Shown here: positions 54,707 to 62,713 of the stretch, one piece after another
How positions within the stretch are numbered: the stretch's first letter is position 1
Layout of the letters: each line of letters opens with the position of its first letter
NCBI GenBank assembly: GCA_029565685.1
Contig: JAKQNR010000020.1
Coordinates: 82,121-146,120, forward strand
Source: a bacterium
GTDB taxonomy: Bacteria > Zhuqueibacterota > Zhuqueibacteria > Residuimicrobiales > Residuimicrobiaceae
DNA: 64,000 bases
Reading direction: 5' to 3'
Notes under the pieces: model-generated
What the model saw: the letters and a program-made list of their open reading frames with translations, nothing else
Database searches by the model: none
Told to the model about the DNA's origin: nothing
Position numbers and translations under genes: made by a program

Positions 54707-56509
54707 ATGAAACGATTTTTATTGATCTGCTTTTGTTTAATCGCTCTGACTGGCCTCCTGTGGGCTCAGGACGTGCCGATGTTCGTCCGGACCAATTCCG
54801 AGTCCATCGGTTTGCCCAAGGTACTGGTGGACCGATGGGGCTGCAGCGCTGCGGATATCGACCGCAACGGTTGGCCCGATCTGTTCAACAACAAATGGCG
54901 CGGCCGGCTGGACAGCGAAATCTATATGAACTATAACGGCGTGTTCACCGACATCTATGGCAATTCGCCGGAGCTGCGGGCGGCGGAGTGGGAGGGAAAC
55001 GCCACACGCACGCCGGTCCTGGTGGATTTCGACAACGACGGCGACCGCGATTTGATGATCGGTTTTGATTATTCTCATCAGATGTTCCGCAACGACAACA
55101 ACGTTTTCGTCAACATCACCCAGCAGCTTGGGTTGATCAACAAAATGCCCGGTTTCGTCACCACCTACGGGTATGAACAGAGCGCCTGGATCGATTGGGA
55201 TAACGACGGCGATCTCGATTGCCTCATGGCGCAGACCAATAATCCCAATTTTCTCTTTTACCGCAATGACGGGAATACATTCGTCGACATCGCCGCGCAA
55301 GTGGGCCTGGCGGGCGTCAATGAACTGGGCGCCGACGGCGATCGCGGCTACAACACCACGCGCGTGCAGTGGATCGATTGGGACCTGGACGGCGATCCGG
55401 ACCTATCCGCCGGATGGAAACTGTTCCGCAACGACGGCGGACATCTGACCGACGTTTCCGCGGCCGTCGGCTTTCTGCCCTTCCATCGCATCCGTTTCCT
55501 CGATTGGTTCGATTATGACCTGGACGGCGATTTCGACTTTTTCCTCACCGGCTATGAAGACCGCGATGAGGTGTGGAGAAACGACAACGGCACGTTCGTC
55601 AACGCCACCCAGGAGACTATGCTGGATCTTTTTACCGATAACGGTCAATCCACGCTCAACGTCGGGGATTTCGACAACGACGGCGATCAGGATTGCTTTA
55701 TGTCGATCAACGACCACGAGGATATCGAGGCCATGCTGCTGAATGAGGAAGAGGGCGGCGTGCGCAGCTTTATCTCGGTCGCCCAGTTTGCCGGATTCGC
55801 TGATCTGATCGGCGACCGCAAGGGCGCGGCCATTTTGGATTACGATATGGACGGTCTGTTGGATATTCTTTCCCCTTCCCTGGACTATGGCACGCTGGTG
55901 TATCACAACACCGGATTGACGAGCCCCAATAATTGGATCGGCTTTGATCTCTGGGGCAGCAAATCGAACAAGGACGCTCTGGGCAGCCTGGTCACGCTCT
56001 ACGCCGGGGGCAAAAAGCAGATACGCTACACCAAAGCCGCCCAGTGCTGGAAAATGCAGGACAACCCCTATGTTCATTTCGGCATCGGCAAGGCGGCGGC
56101 GATCGATTCGCTGGTGATCCGTTGGCCGCGGGGGGATGTCGAAACGTTCACGAACCTAGAGATCAACCGGTATCATAAAATCGTGGAGCTGTCTGCCACT
56201 GCGGTGGAAGCGGAGGAGCGGCAAGCGCCCACGCGGTTCAACCTGGAACAGAACTATCCCAATCCGTTCAACCCATCCACCACCATCGCCTATGAGCTGG
56301 AGCAGGCGCAAGAGGTTTCGGTGGCGATTTACAATGTATTTGGAGAGGAGATCGTCAAGCTGGTGGATCAGAAACAGGCATTGGGTCACCATCGGGTGGT
56401 ATGGAACGGCAGGGATCGACACGGCCGTCCCGCGCCCGCCGGCCTCTATATCTATCAATTGCGCGCCGGTCAAGCCGCTCTGAGCAGGAAAATGGTTTTG
56501 GTGCAATAG
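54707..56509 (+). CDS. CRTAC1-like FG-GAP/ASPIC propeller with T9SS tail (paralogue 1)
   Basis: 600 residues. Signal peptide (FCLIALTGLLWAQ). Seven Asp-rich motifs mark seven FG-GAP/VCBS blades, each of the Asp-x-Asp-x-Asp-Gly-Asp type that binds Ca: DIDRNGWPDL, DFDNDGDRDL, DWDNDGDLDC, DWDLDGDPDL, DYDLDGDFDF, DFDNDGDQDC, DYDMDGLLDI. Next is an ASPIC/UnbV domain (NNWIGFDLWGSKSNKDALGS ... VHFGIGKAAAIDSLVIRWP), and the last hundred residues are the sorting domain FNLEQNYPNPFNPSTTIAYE ... KMVLVQ. CRTAC1-like proteins are extracellular and structural or adhesive. GAGGAGAG precedes the ATG at 54707. Confidence 0.92.
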   Translation: MKRFLLICFCLIALTGLLWAQDVPMFVRTNSESIGLPKVLVDRWGCSAADIDRNGWPDLFNNKWRGRLDSEIYMNYNGVFTDIYGNSPELRAAEWEGNATRTPVLVDFDNDGDRDLMIGFDYSHQMFRNDNNVFVNITQQLGLINKMPGFVTTYGYEQSAWIDWDNDGDLDCLMAQTNNPNFLFYRNDGNTFVDIAAQVGLAGVNELGADGDRGYNTTRVQWIDWDLDGDPDLSAGWKLFRNDGGHLTDVSAAVGFLPFHRIRFLDWFDYDLDGDFDFFLTGYEDRDEVWRNDNGTFVNATQETMLDLFTDNGQSTLNVGDFDNDGDQDCFMSINDHEDIEAMLLNEEEGGVRSFISVAQFAGFADLIGDRKGAAILDYDMDGLLDILSPSLDYGTLVYHNTGLTSPNNWIGFDLWGSKSNKDALGSLVTLYAGGKKQIRYTKAAQCWKMQDNPYVHFGIGKAAAIDSLVIRWPRGDVETFTNLEINRYHKIVELSATAVEAEERQAPTRFNLEQNYPNPFNPSTTIAYELEQAQEVSVAIYNVFGEEIVKLVDQKQALGHHRVVWNGRDRHGRPAPAGLYIYQLRAGQAALSRKMVLVQ

Positions 56510-56530
56510 GATCGTGAGAGCAAGTCGCCT

Positions 56531-57598
56531 ATGACGGTTTTGGCAAAAACAATCCGGATTCTGAGCGTAGCGCTTTTTCTGGTCTCCGGCTGCCGCGCCC
56601 AGGATCCCGGTGAGCTGAATATCGTTTCCGTGCAGCGGGTTTTTCATAACGGCGAGCATAATGCGTTCACCGATCTGGTCCGCTTCAAGGGCGCCTTTTA
56701 TCTGACTTTTCGCAGCTGCCCGGATGGACACATGCTGTTTCCCTCTTCTTCCATCATCGTGCTGAAGAGTCGTGATGCCGAAGAATGGGAGCAGGTGCAT
56801 CAGTTCAGCGTGCCGAACCGCGACGTGCGCGATCCTCATTTTTTGGTGTTTCACGACAAACTCTTTGTCTACACCGGCACCTGGTACTGCGAAAGCGCCC
56901 AGCCGTCCTCGGAACAGCGCAATCTGAACCAACATTTAGGTTATGGCGTATGGAGCGAAGACGGCCGCCGCTGGAGCGGGCCGCACATGCTGGAAGGCAC
57001 CTATGGCCATTATATCTGGCGTGCGGCGGTGTGGAAAAACAGGGCCTATCTGTGCGGCCGGCGAAAGCATCAGTTCGTCGAGATGCCGCGCAACGAGGAG
57101 AGCCGACGCCTGACGGAATCCGCCATGCTGGTCAGCGAAGACGGTCTGGTGTTCAGGACCGTGGGGCTTTTTCAGCAGCAGTACGGAGACGAAACCGCAT
57201 TCTGCTTTGAAAAAAACGGTCAAGTCCTCGCCATCGCGCGGCGGGGCAGAGGAGCGGCGGAAATCTGCCGTTCGCAGCCGCCCTTTGTCCGCTGGGAGCG
57301 CAAAGACCTTGACCGCTATATCGGCGGTCCTCTGCTGGTGAAATGGAATGACCGCTTTCTGGTCGGCGGTCGTAAACTTGCGGACGATGGCGTCGGCACT
57401 ACGGTCTTTTACTGGTTGGAAAAAGACGCGCTGCGCCAATGTCTTAGCCTGCCCAGCGCAGGCGATAACTCATATCCCGGTTTTGTCGCTTTATCGCATA
57501 GACGTGCATTGATTTCTTATTACTCCTCGCATGAACAGGGTCCTGCGGGCGATCCGATCACTGCGATCTATCTGGCAACGGTGGAGACGAAGGAGTAG
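56531..57598 (+). CDS. Sialidase-fold lipoprotein
   Basis: 355 residues. Lipobox VSGC at about residues 18-21. The mature protein has the repeated features of a five- or six-blade sialidase-like propeller (NAFTDLVRFKGAFYLTFRSC, SRDAEEWEQVHQFS, SEDGRRWSGPHML, YIGGPLLVKWNDRFLVGGRK). The Asp-box-like turns SRDAEEW and SEDGRRW are recognisable. Full catalytic residues of sialidases (Arg triad, Tyr/Glu) cannot be assigned, so a glycosidase role is uncertain. It sits between the first and second CRTAC1-like genes with 21-44 base spacing, so it is in the same transcript. Confidence 0.8.
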   Translation: MTVLAKTIRILSVALFLVSGCRAQDPGELNIVSVQRVFHNGEHNAFTDLVRFKGAFYLTFRSCPDGHMLFPSSSIIVLKSRDAEEWEQVHQFSVPNRDVRDPHFLVFHDKLFVYTGTWYCESAQPSSEQRNLNQHLGYGVWSEDGRRWSGPHMLEGTYGHYIWRAAVWKNRAYLCGRRKHQFVEMPRNEESRRLTESAMLVSEDGLVFRTVGLFQQQYGDETAFCFEKNGQVLAIARRGRGAAEICRSQPPFVRWERKDLDRYIGGPLLVKWNDRFLVGGRKLADDGVGTTVFYWLEKDALRQCLSLPSAGDNSYPGFVALSHRRALISYYSSHEQGPAGDPITAIYLATVETKE

Positions 57599-57642
57599 GG
57601 GCATCCTTGCATCTGTGAACAAACCCGAAAGGAGGCAGAACG

Positions 57643-59454
57643 ATGAAATATCAGAATGCCTGCAGGCTTGTGCTGACTGCGGTTGCAGTATTTTGCCTGG
57701 GAGAGGGTGCGGCACAGGATCTCTCGACGTTTGAGATCATGGATAACAATGCGATGGGATTGTCCGTTGCCCCATTCGCCAAACGGGGCGAATGCCTGGT
57801 GGATATCGACCGGGATGGTTGGGCGGACATCTATATTCTGAAATATAACGGTGAAGGCTACAGCCGGTTGTACCATAACCAGAACGGCAAATTCACCGAT
57901 ATCTCCAATCAAACCCCTTTTGCCGCCATCGAAAACAGGGCCGGCGTTCGAACCTTTAACGGCGTTTTCGCCGATTATGATAACGATGGCGACAGGGATT
58001 TTGCCTTTGGCACCAATGAGAACATTTATCTGTTGCGCAATGACAACAACGTCTTTACCGACGTCGGCCAGCAGATGGGTTTTGTCGGCAAAAAACCGGG
58101 CGGGTTTATCGTCGAGTGGCATTACAGTATCATCGGCTGGGCGGATTATGACTTGGACGGCGATCTGGATTGCGCGGTTTTTCAGATGAACAATCCCAAT
58201 CTGTATCTGTTTAGAAACGACGGCGATCACTTTACCGACGTTGCCGCTCAGGTTGGACTGAACGGAACCAAATTGAGTATCGATTCATTCATCAATCCCA
58301 TCACCTGGAACGATTGGGATATGGACGGTGATCCGGATCTGGCCGGCCGTAAAGATTTTTATGCGAATGAGAACGGCATCTTTCGAGAGGTCACCGCTGA
58401 GATCGGGCTGGCCGAAGTCGCCTGGACGAATCACAAGGATTTCTTTGATTATGACAACGACGGTGATTTGGATTATGTCAACATCACCGGCAACACCAAC
58501 GAAGGCGAAAATCAATTGTGGGAGAATAGAGACAACCACTTTTACAATGTGAGCGTGGAATCCGGATTCTCCCTGGTGCGCGACCGGTTCCGCGGCGTGG
58601 CGCCCGGCGATTTCGACAACGACGGCGATCAGGACGTTTTTGTACAGTTGAACATCGACGCGAGCATGGACGTGCTGCTGGTGAACGATGAGACCGAACC
58701 CGGCGTGCGCGCCTTTAGCAATGTGGCTGAATTCATCGGTCTGACTAAGATGGGCGATCGCATCGGCGGCGGTTTTTTCGACTATGACAACGATGGATTC
58801 TTGGATATCTACATCCCCTCTGCCGAGTTCAACCATATTTTATATCACAACACGGCCGCCAACAACGCCAACTGGATCGGCTTTCGGCTGGAGGGCGCCA
58901 GGTCCAATCGCGATGCAGTGGGCAGTTTTGTCACCCTCTATCAGGGTGGCAAAAAACAGATGCGCTATTTTAAAGCTGGATCAGATTATTTGCGTCAGGA
59001 CAATCCTTTTGTCCATTTCGGCATCGGATTTGCGACCAGCATCGACTCTGTGGTCATCCGCTGGCCGCTGGGCGCCAAACAGACGCTGACCGGCCTGGAG
59101 ATAAAAAAATATCATAATATCAAGGAACCCGAAGGGACCGCGGTTTCGAAGCCGGATGGACGGCTGGGGGCGCCGGAGCTGTTCGAACTGGCGCAGAACT
59201 ATCCCAATCCGTTTAATCCGAGCACAACCATCTCTTTTTCACTTCAGCGCGAAAGCCGGGTTCGGCTCACGATCTATGATGTCGCAGGCAAAGAAATTCA
59301 AACACTGTTCGATGAGGTCGCCGGAAAAGGCTCTCAGACCATGCATTGGAACGGTTGTGATGCGGCCGGAAATCCGCAGCCGGCCGGCGTCTACTTTTAC
59401 CGTTTGCAGAGCGAAGACGGCCGTCGAGTCCGCAAAATGCTTCTGGTCCGGTAA
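57643..59454 (+). CDS. CRTAC1-like FG-GAP/ASPIC propeller with T9SS tail (paralogue 2)
   Basis: 603 residues. Signal peptide to about residue 25. Seven blade motifs are present (DIDRDGWADI, DYDNDGDRDF, DYDLDGDLDC, DWDMDGDPDL, DYDNDGDLDY, DFDNDGDQDV, DYDNDGFLDI), then the ASPIC domain (NWIGFRLEGARSNRDAVGSF ... VHFGIGFATSIDSVVIRWPL) and the sorting tail ELAQNYPNPFNPSTTISFSL ... KMLLVR. The mature N-terminus (STFEIMDNNAMGLSVAPFAK) is close to that of the next gene, so these two are the more recent duplicates. AAAGGAGG precedes the ATG. Confidence 0.93.
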   Translation: MKYQNACRLVLTAVAVFCLGEGAAQDLSTFEIMDNNAMGLSVAPFAKRGECLVDIDRDGWADIYILKYNGEGYSRLYHNQNGKFTDISNQTPFAAIENRAGVRTFNGVFADYDNDGDRDFAFGTNENIYLLRNDNNVFTDVGQQMGFVGKKPGGFIVEWHYSIIGWADYDLDGDLDCAVFQMNNPNLYLFRNDGDHFTDVAAQVGLNGTKLSIDSFINPITWNDWDMDGDPDLAGRKDFYANENGIFREVTAEIGLAEVAWTNHKDFFDYDNDGDLDYVNITGNTNEGENQLWENRDNHFYNVSVESGFSLVRDRFRGVAPGDFDNDGDQDVFVQLNIDASMDVLLVNDETEPGVRAFSNVAEFIGLTKMGDRIGGGFFDYDNDGFLDIYIPSAEFNHILYHNTAANNANWIGFRLEGARSNRDAVGSFVTLYQGGKKQMRYFKAGSDYLRQDNPFVHFGIGFATSIDSVVIRWPLGAKQTLTGLEIKKYHNIKEPEGTAVSKPDGRLGAPELFELAQNYPNPFNPSTTISFSLQRESRVRLTIYDVAGKEIQTLFDEVAGKGSQTMHWNGCDAAGNPQPAGVYFYRLQSEDGRRVRKMLLVR

Positions 59455-59525
59455 TCCGTACTAAGCGCAGAGCCGTCGGAGCGCGGAGGGGGCATGAGAT
59501 TCATTACATACAGAGGAGAGTATTG

Positions 59526-61331
59526 ATGAGGCAGCAGTGGTTAGCATGGGGAGTGAAAGGGGCTGTTTTCTGCCTGCTGAGTCTGAGCGTGCTGTTCGCA
59601 CAGGAGATCACCAGCTTTGAGATCATGGACAACGCCACCGTGGGGCTGACTGTAACGCCGTTCGAGAAATGGGGCATGGCGATCGGCGATTTCGACCGCA
59701 ACGGCTATCCGGATATTTTTTGCCTTCGCTGGAAAACGCCGGGATACAGCCGTATTTTTTCCAACCACAACGGAACCTTTACCGACATCACCGGCGGGTC
59801 GCCGCTGGAAGCCCTCGAAAGCAAAGAGACCGGCACCCGCACCACGCTGTGGGTGGACTATGACAACGACGGCGACCAGGATCTGTCCATCTCCGGCGAA
59901 AAGGGGATCTACCTGCTGCGCAACGACAACAACGTTTTTACCGATATCTCCGCCTCCGTTGGCTTTGTCGGCAAGATCCCTCCCGGTTTTATCACCTCCT
60001 GGGTCTACACCCTCGGCGGCTGGGCGGATTATGACCTCGACGGCGATCTCGATTGCGTGGTGGCGCAGGAGAACAACAAAGATCTGTATTTGTTCCGCAA
60101 TGACCAAGGTTTATTCACCGATGTCGCCGCTCAAGCCGGATTGACCGCGACCGTGTTAGCCGCTGCCTCCACTCTGAGTTGGATGGATTTCGATCTGGAC
60201 GGCGACCCGGATCTGTACTCTCATATTCATTTCTTCCGCAACGACAACGGGGTATTCACCAATGTGACCGAGTCAATGGGGCTCGGCGCCCTGAGCGACG
60301 TCAGTCAACGCGAGATGTTCGATTATGACAACGACGGCGACCTGGACTTTTTCAAAGCTGTCGGCAGCGCCACCACCGCCGGCACCAATGAGGTCTGGGA
60401 GAACCGCGACGGCGTTTTTGTCAATGTCACCGCCGATGTCGGTTTGACGGTGAGCCGGGACCGTTATCGCAGCATGACCATAGGAGATTTTGACAACGAC
60501 GGCGACAAGGATATCTTTTTACAGCTGAATATCGATCCGAGTTTGGATTACCTGCTGGTGAACGATGAACTGGAATCCGGCGCCCGGGCGTTCGAGAATG
60601 TCGCGGAATTCGCCGGCATCAGTAAAACCGGCGATCGCAAGGGATCCGCTTTTTTAGATTATGATATGGATGGCTTTTTGGACATTTATCTGCCTTCCGC
60701 TGAACACAACCATATCCTTTACCATAATCTGGCTGATAATGGCGCCAACTGGATCGGTTTCATGCTGCAGGGCGTCGTCTCCAATCGGGACGCGGTCGGC
60801 AGTCTGGTCGCCGTGTACACGGGCGCCAAGAAGCAAATCTGCTGCACGGTTTGCGGCAATGGTTTCGTGCGGCAGGACAACCCCTATGTGCATTTCGGTC
60901 TGGGGCTGAACACAACAGTGGATTCGGTCGTGATCCGCTGGCCGCTGGGCCTTCGTCAAGTGATTGCCGATCCCGCAATCAATCAGTATCATAAAATCAT
61001 CGAACCTGAGGTCAGCAAGGTCGGTGATTCCCGAACCGCAAACCGGATGCCGCAAACCTGCCGCCTGGAGCAGAATTATCCCAATCCCTTTAACCCCAGC
61101 ACGCGGATGGTTTTTCATTTGACCCGAAGCGTTCCGGTGCGGATCGAAGTATGCGACGCAACCGGAAGACGGTTGATCACTCTGTTGAATGAGGTCCGTC
61201 CGGCCGGCCGCCATGAGCTGATTTGGGATGCTAGAGATGCGCGAGGGCGCAAGCTGGCGACCGGCGTTTACTTTTACCGGGTTACGACGCCGGATGAGGC
61301 GCAAACAAAAAAAATGATCTTGATGCAATAA
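59526..61331 (+). CDS. CRTAC1-like FG-GAP/ASPIC propeller with T9SS tail (paralogue 3)
   Basis: 601 residues. Signal peptide to about residue 27 (VLFAQ). Seven blade motifs (DFDRNGYPDI, DYDNDGDQDL, DYDLDGDLDC, DFDLDGDPDL, DYDNDGDLDF, DFDNDGDKDI, DYDMDGFLDI), then the ASPIC domain (NWIGFMLQGVVSNRDAVGSL) and the sorting domain RLEQNYPNPFNPSTRMVFHL ... KMILMQ. GAGGAGAG lies just before the ATG at 59526. The frame may be read three bases upstream at TTG. It is followed 80 bases later by the PorV/PorQ-like gene. Confidence 0.93.
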   Translation: MRQQWLAWGVKGAVFCLLSLSVLFAQEITSFEIMDNATVGLTVTPFEKWGMAIGDFDRNGYPDIFCLRWKTPGYSRIFSNHNGTFTDITGGSPLEALESKETGTRTTLWVDYDNDGDQDLSISGEKGIYLLRNDNNVFTDISASVGFVGKIPPGFITSWVYTLGGWADYDLDGDLDCVVAQENNKDLYLFRNDQGLFTDVAAQAGLTATVLAAASTLSWMDFDLDGDPDLYSHIHFFRNDNGVFTNVTESMGLGALSDVSQREMFDYDNDGDLDFFKAVGSATTAGTNEVWENRDGVFVNVTADVGLTVSRDRYRSMTIGDFDNDGDKDIFLQLNIDPSLDYLLVNDELESGARAFENVAEFAGISKTGDRKGSAFLDYDMDGFLDIYLPSAEHNHILYHNLADNGANWIGFMLQGVVSNRDAVGSLVAVYTGAKKQICCTVCGNGFVRQDNPYVHFGLGLNTTVDSVVIRWPLGLRQVIADPAINQYHKIIEPEVSKVGDSRTANRMPQTCRLEQNYPNPFNPSTRMVFHLTRSVPVRIEVCDATGRRLITLLNEVRPAGRHELIWDARDARGRKLATGVYFYRVTTPDEAQTKKMILMQ

Positions 61332-61411
61332 CCGGCCAAATAAATGGAACAAATGGCCTTGGTATGTATCTTTATCACGAATGGAAACAGATACTAGTCA
61401 GGAGAAAACCC

Positions 61412-62458
61412 ATGAAAGGGAAATGGTGTTCTGTGTTGTTCGTTTGCATCGGTCTAATGAGCTCGAATCCGGTTTTTCCGCAGGGCTCATCGCAGATGGG
61501 CGGTTCCGATGTTACTAAAACCGGCACTACTGCAGCGGCCTTTCTGGAGATCGGCGCCGGCGCCCGGGCGCAAGCCATGGGCGGCGCCTTTACCGCTATC
61601 GCGAATGACGCCACGGCCATGTATTGGAATCCGGCCGGCATTTCTCGGCTGGGCCGGTTAGAGGCCACCTTTAATTACACCAATTGGCTGCTCGATACCC
61701 AATACGCCTATTCCGGCATCGTCGCGCCGGTGGGCGGCAGCATGGCGGTGGGGATCAATGTCACCCATTTCGGATTCGGCGAGCAGGCGGTCCGCACCAT
61801 CGAACGGCCCGAGGGCACCGGCGAAGTGTACAGCGCCAACGATCTGGCTTTGGGGCTGGCCTTTGGCATGAACCTGACCGATCGATTTTCCTTCGGCGTG
61901 AACGCGAAATACGTCAACCAGAACATTTGGCATGAGAGCGCCGCCGGTTTTGCTCTGGATATGGGGGCGTTGTACGATACGCCGTTCAAGGGCTTGAAAC
62001 TAGGCTTCTCCATACAAAATTTCGGCACTGATATGAAGTTGTCAGGCCGTGATATCCGCCGGGCCTATGATCCGGACCCGGCGAACTATGGCAATGATGC
62101 GATCAACGTGCTCTACGAGATGGATCGGTTCTCCCTGCCGCTCAAGTTCGCCTTTGGCGCATCCTATCAGATGAACCTGTCGGACACTCACACACTGCTC
62201 GTTGCCGCCGACCTTCTTCATCCAGGCAACAACACCGAATCCATCAACATCGGCGTGGAGTACTCTGCTTTTCGGCTGTTTGACCTGCGCGCGGGATATG
62301 AAGCCCTGCAGGAAAAGGACAGCATCAGCGGCCTGTCTGTAGGCGGAGGCGTACATTCCAGAATCCAGCCGTCGATGGAGTTCTATCTGGATTACGGCTG
62401 GGTGGATTGGGGCATACTATCCAATGTACATCGTTTTTCGGTCGGTTTGAGATTTTAG
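61412..62458 (+). CDS. PorV/PorQ family outer-membrane protein
   Basis: 348 residues with a signal peptide to about residue 25. The hallmark block GAGARAQAMGGAFTAIANDA and MYWNPAGISRL opens the PorV/PorQ/UPF0164 family, a FadL-like barrel, followed by strands such as GGSMAVGINVTHFGFGEQAV and ending in VHRFSVGLRF. In type IX secretion PorV shuttles cargo proteins with C-terminal sorting domains from the translocon to the attachment complex; PorQ has a related role. Its place next to three sorting-domain proteins is fitting. AGGAG precedes the ATG at 61412. No other T9SS component lies in the window. Confidence 0.9.
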   Translation: MKGKWCSVLFVCIGLMSSNPVFPQGSSQMGGSDVTKTGTTAAAFLEIGAGARAQAMGGAFTAIANDATAMYWNPAGISRLGRLEATFNYTNWLLDTQYAYSGIVAPVGGSMAVGINVTHFGFGEQAVRTIERPEGTGEVYSANDLALGLAFGMNLTDRFSFGVNAKYVNQNIWHESAAGFALDMGALYDTPFKGLKLGFSIQNFGTDMKLSGRDIRRAYDPDPANYGNDAINVLYEMDRFSLPLKFAFGASYQMNLSDTHTLLVAADLLHPGNNTESINIGVEYSAFRLFDLRAGYEALQEKDSISGLSVGGGVHSRIQPSMEFYLDYGWVDWGILSNVHRFSVGLRF

Positions 62459-62713
62459 GGTTGTGTACAACGGACGGCTGAGTACATACGACCGTTTAAT
62501 CGGCAAGGATTCGCTGTCACTCAATCCAATAGGCCATTCCGTTCGTCATACGATCATGCTCTCATCACGAAAGGAGGTGGAGATCCGGCTTCCAATTTCA
62601 CGGTTTTTGCAGAGCGTCCAAGTGAATTCCGTCGCAGGAAGGGAGGTGATGGTCTTAAATAAAAGCGTTGCCAATTAGGATGGTATACAGACTTTTATTT
62701 TGGAGGAAAAGCC

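Noticed and set aside
62463..62678. Short GTG-started frame of about 71 codons between the PorV/PorQ-like and PPC genes
   Set aside because: No ribosome binding site at a usable distance and no conserved feature; treated as intergenic.
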